Positions 1 through 7,187 of a stretch of 7,779 nucleotides of DNA are shown in pieces. The first letter of the stretch is position 1; every line of letters starts with the position of its first letter. Made by a program: the position numbers and the translations under genes. Below the pieces are notes generated by a model, which saw only the letters and a list, made by a program, of their open reading frames with translations, made no database searches and had not been told where the DNA came from. Origin of the DNA: an uncultured Bacteroidales bacterium (GTDB lineage: Bacteria; Bacteroidota; Bacteroidia; Bacteroidales; F082); contig CALAZZ010000286.1 of assembly GCA_937926515.1 (NCBI GenBank), positions 1 to 7,779 on the forward strand. Direction: 5' to 3'.

Positions 1-552
1 TCAGCAAGTTATGCAGCCAAAATGTCGAAATTAAAATTTAGTCGGATAACAGTGATAGCAAATGTAATAAATGGTGCCACCTGGGTAAACCTCACAACAG
101 GGGCTTTCTGCTGGTACAACAACAATGCTGCATTTCAGGCTTCTTATGGTGCGCTGTATAACTGGTATGCTATTAGTCCGGAGACAAACGGCGGCAAGAA
201 CCCCTGCCCTGATGGATGGAAAGTGCCTTCAGATGAAGAGTGGACAAGTATGACAAACTTTGTAGGAGGGTTTCCTGCTACCGGAGGCAGGCTCAAGGAA
301 ACCGGTTTCATACACTGGAACAGTCCAAACACCGGTGCTACAAATGAGGTTGCTTTCTCGGCCAGACCGGGAGGCAGCCGGATTTGGAATGGCAATTTCG
401 ACAATATGAATACCCACGCCTATTTCTGGACTTCCAGCGAGCAACAAGGAAATTTTGCCTGGTTGCGAAACATGTTTCACAATGCACATAATCTTGGAAG
501 AGGTAGCATCAATAAGTATCATGGCTTATCCATCAGGTGTATCAAGGAATAA
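1..552 (+). CDS. FISUMP-domain protein, 5' end not in window
   Basis: This matches the Fibrobacter succinogenes major paralogous domain (FISUMP, TIGR02145 type), found in secreted or surface proteins of Fibrobacteres and Bacteroidota; its biochemical role is unknown to me. Numbering from the first in-frame ATG (nt 22), the visible hallmarks are TTGAFCWYNN (25-34), YGALYNWYA (42-50), CPDGWKVPSDEEW (62-74), GGRLKETG (88-95), a GATNE-AFSARPGG-R stretch (105-120), FWTSSE (135-140) and the C-terminal GLSIRCIKE. C62 and C173 are the usual conserved cysteine pair. The frame stays open from the window edge, and starting at ATG 22 would give a protein with no signal peptide, so I treat it as 5'-partial. 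The first 15-20 residues fit the family poorly: NLK..Y..G..I.NV is expected, but LKFSRITVIANV is present, which may reflect frameshifts. The stop is TAA at 550-552. The domain call is secure; the start is not. Confidence 0.8.
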   Translation, partial: SASYAAKMSKLKFSRITVIANVINGATWVNLTTGAFCWYNNNAAFQASYGALYNWYAISPETNGGKNPCPDGWKVPSDEEWTSMTNFVGGFPATGGRLKETGFIHWNSPNTGATNEVAFSARPGGSRIWNGNFDNMNTHAYFWTSSEQQGNFAWLRNMFHNAHNLGRGSINKYHGLSIRCIKE

Positions 553-695
553 TAAAAGCTTTAGATTGAATTTATGTGACTAATACAATTTTTTAATAAA
601 TCGATTCAATGTTGAAAGGCAACCAGATCCAGGTATGAAAGAAGATTTCTCAATATGTACGCTTCATTAATAAGTCTGACATAACAATCCAAAAA

Positions 696-1448
696 ATGAA
701 AAAACCAAACCAAATCCGATTGAACTTCATATTTCTGATGTTTGCATTTATGACAGCACCTGCATTTGCATCTGAACCCGATCCAGCAACTGATCTTGAC
801 AATAAATTTAGTATCAACTTAAGCAGTGAGCTGGTTAGCCGCTATGTGTGGCGAGGCTCAGCCGAGGATATGCACCCACATTTACAAGGAAGTCTATTGC
901 TGAATTATGGTAATTTAAGTTTCGAAGCCTGGGGAACAAGTGGCCTAACATCCGGTTTCTCAGAGATTGACCTTGTTCTGGCTTACCAAGCCGGTCCTTT
1001 AGCTTTTGCTATTACCGATTATTTCGTTTTTAATGATCAGGATCTTCCTAATGCCAAATTCTTCAACTATAAAACAAAAGATGATGAATGGACTAACCAT
1101 GCCATCGAAGGTTCAGTCGTTTACGATGGATCAGATGCATTTCCAATTATGGTTACTGCAGGCACTTTCTTTTTTGGAAATGATAAGGATGCAGATAATA
1201 AAAACTTGTATTCAACTTACCTCGAAATGGCCTACCAAACTGTATGGAAAAACTATGACATCTTGTTTTTCCTGGGAGGCACCACGCATAAGGGCCTTTA
1301 TGCAGATAATGCTGCGATTACCAATGTTGGCATGAAAACCGTGCGTACAGTGAAAATGAACGAAAATCTGAAATTGGCATTGTCATCCAGCCTGATTGTT
1401 AATCCTGACTTAAAACATGTATTCCTGGTTTTTGGAATTGGATTATGA
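696..1448 (+). CDS. Gcw_chp/TorF-like putative outer-membrane protein
   Basis: This 250-residue protein is exported. It has a basic N-terminus (MKKPNQIR), a hydrophobic core at about 10-24 and a signal peptidase I site after APAFA (residue 25). The mature part opens with alternating polar and hydrophobic strands and the motif SRYVWRG (48-54). That motif is typical of the Gcw_chp family (TIGR02001) and of proteins annotated as TorF-like putative porins. Further amphipathic strands follow (66-80, 91-112, 137-161, 171-194, 223-250), consistent with a small beta-barrel in the outer membrane. The chain ends FGIGL, not in the aromatic residue common for barrel proteins. Transport substrate and function cannot be read from the sequence. 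It starts at ATG 696 in an A-rich context without a Shine-Dalgarno, which is normal for Bacteroidota. It is 143 bp downstream of the FISUMP gene and probably independent. Family assignment is by motif and architecture only. Confidence 0.75.
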   Translation: MKKPNQIRLNFIFLMFAFMTAPAFASEPDPATDLDNKFSINLSSELVSRYVWRGSAEDMHPHLQGSLLLNYGNLSFEAWGTSGLTSGFSEIDLVLAYQAGPLAFAITDYFVFNDQDLPNAKFFNYKTKDDEWTNHAIEGSVVYDGSDAFPIMVTAGTFFFGNDKDADNKNLYSTYLEMAYQTVWKNYDILFFLGGTTHKGLYADNAAITNVGMKTVRTVKMNENLKLALSSSLIVNPDLKHVFLVFGIGL

Positions 1449-1548
1449 TCCTGCTACCAGCGCTTTCACCAGCATTAGTTCCAGACACAAACAAATACAT
1501 TATTTAGTGAACATTCTGGTGTACACTCCCTTGAATGAATAAATTCCA

Positions 1549-1556
1549 TACTTTTG
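1549..1556 (+). promoter_or_regulatory. Candidate Bacteroidota -7 box for the PLP enzyme gene
   Basis: TACTTTTG matches the Bacteroidota -7 consensus TAnnTTTG exactly. It lies 74 bp before the ATG at 1631 and would give a leader of roughly 65-70 nt. The nearest TTG (1531-1533) is only 15 bp upstream, shorter than the usual spacing of about 19-21, so the -33 element is poor. Confidence 0.35.
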
Positions 1557-1630
1557 TTCGACCTGATTTCAGCTGTTATATGCTGAATATTCCACTAAAT
1601 AAGTGAAAAACATACTAATTCTACAGCACC

Positions 1631-3106
1631 ATGACTTCGCTCGAGCAACATTTTGAATCATTTCGGCATCATATAATCGGTAACGATCTGAGCTTTGATA
1701 CACCTTTTGGTAATAAAAAAATGCTTTATGCGGATTGGATAGCAAGCGGCAGATTATATCGACCTATTGAAGACAAAATTGCCAATACCTTCGGCCCTTT
1801 TGTTGGTAATACACACACCGAAACCAGCGAAACCGGTACCCGCATGACCAACGCCTACCATTATGCACATCAATTGATCAAACAACATGTAAATGCCGGA
1901 CCGGATGATGTGATCATCACAGCAGGCACCGGTATGACAACAGTGATCAACAAAATGATGCGCATCATGGGCCTAAAGAGTTGCGGCATGGCACACAAAG
2001 CAGATTGTATTCAGAAAAAGGATAAACCAGTGGTTTTCATCAGTCATATGGAACACCATTCAAATCACACCAGCTGGTTCGAAACAAATGTGGATGTTGT
2101 CGTATTACAACCTGATAAGAACCTGCTGATTGACCTGGATGAACTCCGAAGCCAGCTGGAGCGATACAAGGACAGAAATTTCAAGATTGGTTCTTTCACT
2201 GCATGCTCAAACGTTACAGGCATTGAAACCCCTTACCATGAAATGGCAAAGATCATGCATGAGTATGGTGGCGTTTGCTTCATTGACTTTGCTGCCTCGG
2301 CCCCATATGTAGCAATCGATATGCATCCGGCTGATGATGAAATGAAAAAACTGGATGCCATCTTTTTTAGTCCGCACAAATTCCTAGGAGGGCCCGGAAG
2401 CTCAGGCGTTATGGTTTTCGACAGCAGCCTCTACCACAGCCCTTCACCCGACAATCCCGGTGGCGGTACGGTCGATTGGACCAACCCCTGGGGTGAATAT
2501 AAATACATTGATGATATTGAAATACGCGAAGACGGAGGCACACCAGGCTTTCTGCAAGCCATCCGAACTGCCCTGGCTATTGAGGTAAAAAACCAAATGG
2601 ATACTTCCAAGATGCGCCTTAGAGAACGTGAACTGGTGCCTAAAGCCTTTGAAAATCTCAGAAAGATTAAGGGGCTAAAAATACTGGCCGACAATGTGGA
2701 AGAACGCCTTGGTGTATTCTCGTTCTACCTGGACGATGTACATTTTAATCTTGTGGTCAAATTACTGAACGACCACTTCGGCATACAAGTTCGCGGAGGC
2801 TGTGCGTGTGCTGGCACCTATGGGCATTACCTTCTTGATGTAAGCCATGACAAATCAAAGCAAATTACCGACCTGATCAATCATGGCGATCTATCGCAAA
2901 AACCCGGTTGGATAAGGGCTTCATTGCACCCTACCATGACCGATAATGAATTGGATTACCTGATTAATAGTATTGATACGGTGGCACATGATCACCGGCA
3001 ATTAGGAACTGATTATATTTACAATAAACACACCAACGAATTCAGGCATAAAACACAAGCTCGCGATCAATCGGAGATCATCAAGCCCTGGTTTGTCCTG
3101 GGATGA
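1631..3106 (+). CDS. Class V aminotransferase-fold PLP enzyme, cysteine desulfurase-like
   Basis: This is a 491-residue fold-type I PLP enzyme of the class V (SufS/CsdA-like) superfamily. The expected landmarks are present in order: TAGTGMT phosphate-binding loop (97-103), HMEHHSN (139-145) matching the MEHHAN of SufS with the cofactor-stacking histidine, SNVTG (193-197), FIDFAA (217-222) with D219 for the pyridine nitrogen, SPHKFLGG (247-254) with K250 as the Schiff-base lysine, REDGGTPG (299-306), VRGGCACAG (387-395) and WIRASLHP (427-434) with a substrate-binding arginine. C393 occupies the catalytic cysteine position (R-x-G-x-x-C), so sulfur or selenium transfer from cysteine is chemically plausible; C391 is an extra neighbour. 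It is longer than SufS (about 405 residues), with a Cys-containing insert near 114-132 and a C-terminal tail beyond about 455. No suf, isc or moco genes are nearby, so the physiological substrate is open. The start is the first ATG, giving a typical N-terminus for the family. Confidence 0.85.
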   Translation: MTSLEQHFESFRHHIIGNDLSFDTPFGNKKMLYADWIASGRLYRPIEDKIANTFGPFVGNTHTETSETGTRMTNAYHYAHQLIKQHVNAGPDDVIITAGTGMTTVINKMMRIMGLKSCGMAHKADCIQKKDKPVVFISHMEHHSNHTSWFETNVDVVVLQPDKNLLIDLDELRSQLERYKDRNFKIGSFTACSNVTGIETPYHEMAKIMHEYGGVCFIDFAASAPYVAIDMHPADDEMKKLDAIFFSPHKFLGGPGSSGVMVFDSSLYHSPSPDNPGGGTVDWTNPWGEYKYIDDIEIREDGGTPGFLQAIRTALAIEVKNQMDTSKMRLRERELVPKAFENLRKIKGLKILADNVEERLGVFSFYLDDVHFNLVVKLLNDHFGIQVRGGCACAGTYGHYLLDVSHDKSKQITDLINHGDLSQKPGWIRASLHPTMTDNELDYLINSIDTVAHDHRQLGTDYIYNKHTNEFRHKTQARDQSEIIKPWFVLG

Positions 3107-3181
3107 TATGAATTAGGAAATAATGCTGTTACATTTCATGAATCAAAGGATGAATTTTTGATGATTAGCGAGTCCAGCTGA

Positions 3182-3349
3182 TCAGAAAGGCACCGTATGA
3201 GGGTATAACCAGCGAACGATAAAGAAGAATATCATTGCGACCAATCCAATAAGTAAAAAGGTAAATCCCAATGGTTTGCGGTTTTTAATAAAAAACCATA
3301 TTGCCAGGCCAATAAAGATCACTGAAATAACTAGAAGTTGTATGATCAT
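3182..3349 (-). CDS. Small two-helix membrane protein (55 aa)
   Basis: This is a 55-residue protein I do not recognise. It consists almost wholly of two hydrophobic segments (about 3-21 and 28-46) joined by a short basic turn (KNRKP), followed by RWLYPHTVPF. The basic turn suggests that the loop is cytoplasmic and both termini face outward. I chose the ATG at 3349 because the protein then begins directly with the first helix. The longer in-frame start at 3421 would add 24 non-hydrophobic residues and overlap the end of the upstream RelA/SpoT gene. With the ATG at 3349 the gap to that gene's stop (3390) is 40 bp, so co-transcription is plausible. It converges with the PLP enzyme gene across 75 bp. 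A functional link to stringent-response signalling is not supported by anything beyond position. Confidence 0.6.
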   Translation of the reverse strand: MIIQLLVISVIFIGLAIWFFIKNRKPLGFTFLLIGLVAMIFFFIVRWLYPHTVPF

Positions 3350-3389
3350 TTTGTTGTGTGTTAAATTATAACAAATGAAGTGACTAATA

Positions 3390-5594
3390 TTACTTAATAC
3401 GGGATACTTTTTCCACCCCATTCACCTTTAGTAACTTGTGCATGAGTTGCTCCAGATGATCCACGTCCTTGATCTGTAAATGTATTCTCCCGTCAAACTT
3501 CCCATCTCGTGTGTCAAACGAAATTGAACGCATATTGACCTTCAGGTCGCTACTGATCACCTTGGTGATCTCACCAACCAAACCGAGCAGGTCACTGCCA
3601 TTGATATGTATGGCCGCATTGAATGCCATGGAATCGCTATCACCTTTCCAGCGCACCCTTAATATGCGATAACTGTATTTTTCAAGTAGTCTTGAGGCGT
3701 TAGGGCAATTCACACGGTGTATGGTGATTCCACTGCCCACTGTTACAAAACCAAACACAGAATCGCCGGGAATGGGATTGCAGCACCTGGCCAATTTATA
3801 GTTTACGTTTCTGAGAGATTGGTCAATGATCAAATAATCATCTTTCCCCTTATCAACCGGTGGCGGGGTGGTTTTAAATGATTTTGTCTCTTCTGCCTTG
3901 GCTGTTCGGGCCAGCAGCCTTTCCTTTTCAGCTTCGGCAAACTCAAGCAGATTTCGCTTCACATCCTGAAGGTCTATCTTATCTGTGGCAATCTGGTAAT
4001 ATAGCTCATTAGCGGTATCGGTTTTGTAATGCTTGACCAACTGGTTAATTCCTGAATCGGTATAGGTCATCTTCCAATTCTTCAGCTTACGCATCAACAT
4101 CTGTTTGCCGGTCTCCGCTTCCCTGAGGTTCTCCTCGCGCACATATTTTTTGATCTTGCTACGCGCCCTTTCCGTAACCACAAATCCAAGCCAATCTTGC
4201 TTGGGGTGCTGCTTCTTATTTGTGATGATCTCAACCTTGTCACCATTTCTCAAAGGATGCCTGATGGGAACAATTTTATTGTTCACCTTGGCACCACTAC
4301 AGTTCTCACCCACCTGGGTATGCACTTCATAGGCAAAATCCAGTACGGTAGATCCGGCAGGCAGCTGTTTCAGGTCACCATTGGGGGTAAAAATGAATAT
4401 TTTCTCACTTACTGATTTAGAAGTATTTCGATAAGTAAAATCGAAGTTGATCTGCTCCGGGTTCTCCAGCACATCTCGCACCTGGTTCAGCCAGTCTTCG
4501 GTATCCTTTTTTCTGTCCGTGCCTTTGTACCTCCAGTGGGCAGCCTGGCCTTTTTCGGCAATCTCATCCATGCGCTCTGAACGTATTTGTACCTCAACCC
4601 ATTTGTCGCCATCGGCCTTGACCGTTGTGTGTAATGATTCGTAGCCCGATGCCTTGGGTGTGGTGATCCAGTCACGCAACCTTTTGGGGTTTGGCTGGTA
4701 AATATCAGTGACTATAGAATAAACACGCCAGCAGTCTTCCTTCTCCTTTTTTAGTTTGCTTTTGGTTATGATACGTACTGCAAAAATATCATATACCTGC
4801 TCAAAATCAACATTTTGAGCTTTCATTTTCGAGTAAATTGACGGAATTGATTTGGTACGCCATTTAACGATACAATCAAGCCCATGCGCAATTAGCTCAC
4901 GTTGAATCGGTGCCAGAAAATCTTGAATAAAAACTTCCTGTTTTTTCTTGGTAGCTTGCAATTTCTCCTTGATCGCTTCAAACACTTCAGGGTGTTCATG
5001 TAGCATGACTTTTTCTTCAAACTCGGCTTTGATATTATAAAGTCCAAGGCGATGTGCAATTGGAATATAAAGATGTTTGACCTCGTGAATGAATTGCACC
5101 AGGCGCTCATGTTCAATGTCTTCAGGATTTCTAAGGTCGTAAAGGCGATGTGCAATCTTTAGCAGGATCACCCTGATATCATCCACCAAGGTTAGAAACA
5201 GCTTCCGAAAACTATCCGACTGAAACGAAAGTCGTTCAGTACGCAGTTGCGATACCCTGTTAAAACCATCTACAATAGAGGCTATGGTTTTGCCAAACTT
5301 TTCTTCGATCAGGTTAATTGATAAATCTGACTTATGGTTGATGCCATGCAGGATTGCAGAGATAACGGTTGAGGTTCCCAGGCCTATTTCATCCACTGAT
5401 ATACGTGCCACTTCAAGCAAATGCAGCACATAAGGCTTACCTGAGCTTAAACGACGACCTTGATAGGACTTGCTGGCAAGTTCAAAGGCAAGGTTTATTT
5501 TCTTCAGCTCGGTAAGTGACGCATTCTTACCGATGCGTTCTACCAATGCCAGATGAGCCTCCCTTATCTGGTCTTTCTCGGCATTCGAAAACAT
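3390..5594 (-). CDS. Long RelA/SpoT homologue, (p)ppGpp synthetase with degenerate hydrolase
   Basis: This 734-residue long RSH has the full architecture: HD hydrolase-like region (about 30-185), synthetase (about 235-360), TGS (about 396-458), helical region, CC/zinc-finger region with RCCNPIPGD (603-611) and C-terminal ACT (about 655-734). The synthetase looks active: YDIFAVRI (268-275) with D269, RLRD (305-308), GYESLHTT (317-324), VEVQIR (333-338) with E334, and GQAAHWRYKG (349-358). RLRD is the basic (RxKD-like) version seen in bifunctional enzymes, not the ExDD of gamma-proteobacterial RelA. The hydrolase motifs are broken: the HD pair is H83-G84, the following ED pair is H87-K88, the histidine of AHxGQ is Y44 and DRLHN reads HRLYD (149-153). 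I infer a RelA-type enzyme that makes ppGpp/pppGpp from GTP or GDP and ATP at stalled ribosomes but cannot degrade it, so another hydrolase should exist in the genome. TGS and ACT imply ribosome-dependent control. A likely promoter lies just upstream. Confidence 0.93.
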   Translation of the reverse strand: MFSNAEKDQIREAHLALVERIGKNASLTELKKINLAFELASKSYQGRRLSSGKPYVLHLLEVARISVDEIGLGTSTVISAILHGINHKSDLSINLIEEKFGKTIASIVDGFNRVSQLRTERLSFQSDSFRKLFLTLVDDIRVILLKIAHRLYDLRNPEDIEHERLVQFIHEVKHLYIPIAHRLGLYNIKAEFEEKVMLHEHPEVFEAIKEKLQATKKKQEVFIQDFLAPIQRELIAHGLDCIVKWRTKSIPSIYSKMKAQNVDFEQVYDIFAVRIITKSKLKKEKEDCWRVYSIVTDIYQPNPKRLRDWITTPKASGYESLHTTVKADGDKWVEVQIRSERMDEIAEKGQAAHWRYKGTDRKKDTEDWLNQVRDVLENPEQINFDFTYRNTSKSVSEKIFIFTPNGDLKQLPAGSTVLDFAYEVHTQVGENCSGAKVNNKIVPIRHPLRNGDKVEIITNKKQHPKQDWLGFVVTERARSKIKKYVREENLREAETGKQMLMRKLKNWKMTYTDSGINQLVKHYKTDTANELYYQIATDKIDLQDVKRNLLEFAEAEKERLLARTAKAEETKSFKTTPPPVDKGKDDYLIIDQSLRNVNYKLARCCNPIPGDSVFGFVTVGSGITIHRVNCPNASRLLEKYSYRILRVRWKGDSDSMAFNAAIHINGSDLLGLVGEITKVISSDLKVNMRSISFDTRDGKFDGRIHLQIKDVDHLEQLMHKLLKVNGVEKVSRIK

Positions 5595-5616
5595 AAATAA
5601 TCGTTTTCGTGATTAA

Positions 5617-5624
5617 CAAAAATA
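5617..5624 (-). promoter_or_regulatory. Candidate -7 box for the RelA/SpoT gene
   Basis: On the minus strand this reads TATTTTTG, an exact match to TAnnTTTG, 22 bp before the ATG at 5594. It would give a leader of about 15 nt. No TTTG stands at the -33 position; the T-tract of the preceding terminator lies there instead. The placement between the floA terminator and the gene supports separate transcription. Confidence 0.4.
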
Positions 5625-5639
5625 CTAAAATCGGAGGTG

Positions 5640-5682
5640 AAAAAAAAGCGTTTGTATCTTTATTGCAACACACAAACGCTTT
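5640..5682 (-). terminator. Rho-independent terminator after floA
   Basis: Read on the minus strand, an 11-bp perfect stem (AAAGCGTTTGT at 5682-5672 pairing with ACAAACGCTTT at 5655-5645) encloses a 16-nt loop. It continues into a run of T totalling eight, three of them within the stem. It begins 23 bp after the floA stop. The plus-strand reading has no T-run after the stem, so it works in one direction only. It should separate the clpS-nfeD-floA transcript from the RelA/SpoT gene. Confidence 0.85.
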
Positions 5683-5705
5683 CATTACTCATGTGTTATC
5701 GGCCC

Positions 5706-6704
5706 TTATTTATCACCACCCTTTTCAGGTCGGCCAGATCCCGAAGGCGATTCGGATATGGAATCACGCATTTTGGTATCGGCCTGGATATTCTGGAATT
5801 TGTAATAATCCATGATGCCAAGGTTGCCTGACCTGAATGCCTCGGCAATAGCCTGCGGTATCATGGCTTCGGCCTGGATGAGGTTAGCCCGGGCTTCCTG
5901 GGCTTTGGCCCGCATCTCCTGCTCAAGGGCCACAGCCATGGCGCGGCGCTCTTCGGCCTTGGCCTGGGCAATATTCTTATCGGCATTAGCCTGATCCATT
6001 TGCAATACGGCACCAATGTTCTTACCTATGTCGATATCAGCAATATCTATAGAAAGTATCTCGAATGCAGTACCAGAATCAAGCCCCTTGCGAAGCACGA
6101 CTTTCGAAATCGAGTCAGGGTTTTCCAATACTGATTTATGTGAATCGGCTGAACCAATGGATGAAACTATCCCCTCTCCCACGCGAGCAAGCACAGTCTC
6201 TTCGCCTGCACCACCAACCAATTGCTTGATATTTGCCCTCACGGTCACACGTGCAATGGCAATCAACTGAATACCATCCTTGGCTACCGCAGCCACCTTC
6301 TTGGTTTCGATCACCTTGGGGTTTACTGACATCTGTACAGCCTGGAACACATCACGGCCTGCCAGGTCAATGGCAGTCGCGGTTTTGAAATTGAGGTCCA
6401 TATTGGCCTTGTCAGCGGAGATCAGGGCATTCACCACTTGTTGCAAGCGTCCACCTGCAAGGTAGTGGGCTTCTAAGTCATCGCGCTCAAGTTTGATGCC
6501 CGCCTTCCAGGAGGCTATCATACTTTGTGTGATCACTGAAGGCGGTATCTTACGCCAGCGCATCAGTATCAGCTGCAACAACGAAATACGTACACCTGAA
6601 ACAAGAGCGGTAAACCACAAGCCTACAGGTATAAAATAAAACAGGAACCAGATCAGGAATATGGCACCCAATCCGATGGCAATAATGATATACATGTCTT
6701 CCAT
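5706..6704 (-). CDS. floA: Flotillin-like protein FloA
   Basis: This 332-residue protein matches the FloA/YqfA (UPF0365) family, bacterial flotillins that scaffold functional membrane microdomains. The N-terminus carries a hydrophobic region (about 5-48) that likely inserts as a hairpin or two adjacent membrane segments. The signature stretches GVRISLLQLILMRWRKIPP (37-55) and LEAHYLAGGRL (77-87) follow. The SPFH/band 7 domain runs about 125-230 and includes GIQLIAIARVTVRANI (144-159), GEGIVSSIGS (176-185) and SIDIADIDIGKNIGA (218-232). After it comes an Ala/Glu-rich coiled coil (about 236-290) with the EAR/QAEA pattern used for flotillin oligomerisation. The tail from about 312 is polar and Ser/Gly-rich. 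Length is normal for the family. The ATG at 6704 lies 2 bp after the nfeD stop, so the two are translationally close; an alternative ATG at residue 4 is possible. Pairing with NfeD is the established arrangement for this family. Confidence 0.95.
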   Translation of the reverse strand: MEDMYIIIAIGLGAIFLIWFLFYFIPVGLWFTALVSGVRISLLQLILMRWRKIPPSVITQSMIASWKAGIKLERDDLEAHYLAGGRLQQVVNALISADKANMDLNFKTATAIDLAGRDVFQAVQMSVNPKVIETKKVAAVAKDGIQLIAIARVTVRANIKQLVGGAGEETVLARVGEGIVSSIGSADSHKSVLENPDSISKVVLRKGLDSGTAFEILSIDIADIDIGKNIGAVLQMDQANADKNIAQAKAEERRAMAVALEQEMRAKAQEARANLIQAEAMIPQAIAEAFRSGNLGIMDYYKFQNIQADTKMRDSISESPSGSGRPEKGGDK

Positions 6705-6706
6705 AA

Positions 6707-7174
6707 TTATGTTTGTTTAAGTTTTACAAAAATCTTATTTCTTTCAATCCTGATCACTTCAACAGGAGAATCCTCAGGTATAAATTCAGATCGGGCATGT
6801 ACCTCATAGAACTGCCCATTTATCAGTGCTTTTCCAATAGGGGTGCATCTTGATGTGGTGGTACCGGTATCACCAGGCTTCACTTGATCATCCTCTATCT
6901 CGTTCACCTTACCGCTCACGGTGGTCTTCAGCATGGCCTTGTCCCAGCTCTTTGCACGCAGGGCATACGACAAGGCGATAAGGTTAAGGAGTATGGTGGC
7001 CCCCAACACATAATGACCTGCCGGTGTACCGTGGTGGCTGTACACCATCCACACCCCTATGACCATTAGAATGAAGCCAAAAATGCCTGCCACACCACCA
7101 CCCGGGATCACCAGGATCTCAAGCAAGATCAACAGCAACCCTACAACAATTAGCGAAACAATGACAGTCCACAT
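6707..7174 (-). CDS. Short NfeD-like membrane protein
   Basis: This 155-residue protein is a short NfeD, lacking the ClpP-like serine protease domain of long members. It has three membrane segments (about 3-22, 29-46, 53-72), the first followed by the typical LEILVIPGGGVAGIFG (18-33). The soluble C-terminal domain (about 97-153) has the NfeD OB-fold pattern: GDTGTTTSRCTPIGKALING (101-120), then a YEV strand, FIPEDSPVEVIRIE (131-144) and a closing IFVKL strand. NfeD proteins are membrane partners of SPFH proteins, and the gene sits 2 bp ahead of floA and 13 bp after clpS. That placement makes a shared membrane-microdomain role with FloA the natural inference. The ATG at 7174 places the first membrane helix directly at the N-terminus, which fits the family. 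Confidence 0.9.
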   Translation of the reverse strand: MWTVIVSLIVVGLLLILLEILVIPGGGVAGIFGFILMVIGVWMVYSHHGTPAGHYVLGATILLNLIALSYALRAKSWDKAMLKTTVSGKVNEIEDDQVKPGDTGTTTSRCTPIGKALINGQFYEVHARSEFIPEDSPVEVIRIERNKIFVKLKQT

Positions 7175-7187
7175 GGTATTCTTGTTT

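Noticed and set aside
671..678. TAAGTCTG as a -7 box for the outer-membrane protein gene at 696.
   Set aside because: One mismatch to TAnnTTTG and no TTG or TTTG at the right spacing upstream; the spacing to the ATG is also very short.
1449..1630. 182-bp gap before the PLP enzyme gene checked for a small RNA, riboswitch or hairpin.
   Set aside because: Only short palindromes such as GTGTACAC and the -7 box are visible; no structured element or conserved RNA motif is recognised.
3142..3162. Weak hairpin ATCAAA/TTTGAT with a 9-nt loop between the convergent genes, considered as a bidirectional terminator.
   Set aside because: Only a 6-bp A/T-rich stem, with no T-run after it in either direction; too weak to call.
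5812..6465. Several plus-strand open frames inside floA.
   Set aside because: They are antisense to the Ala-rich, GC-richer floA coding region and have no family features; floA itself is fully convincing.
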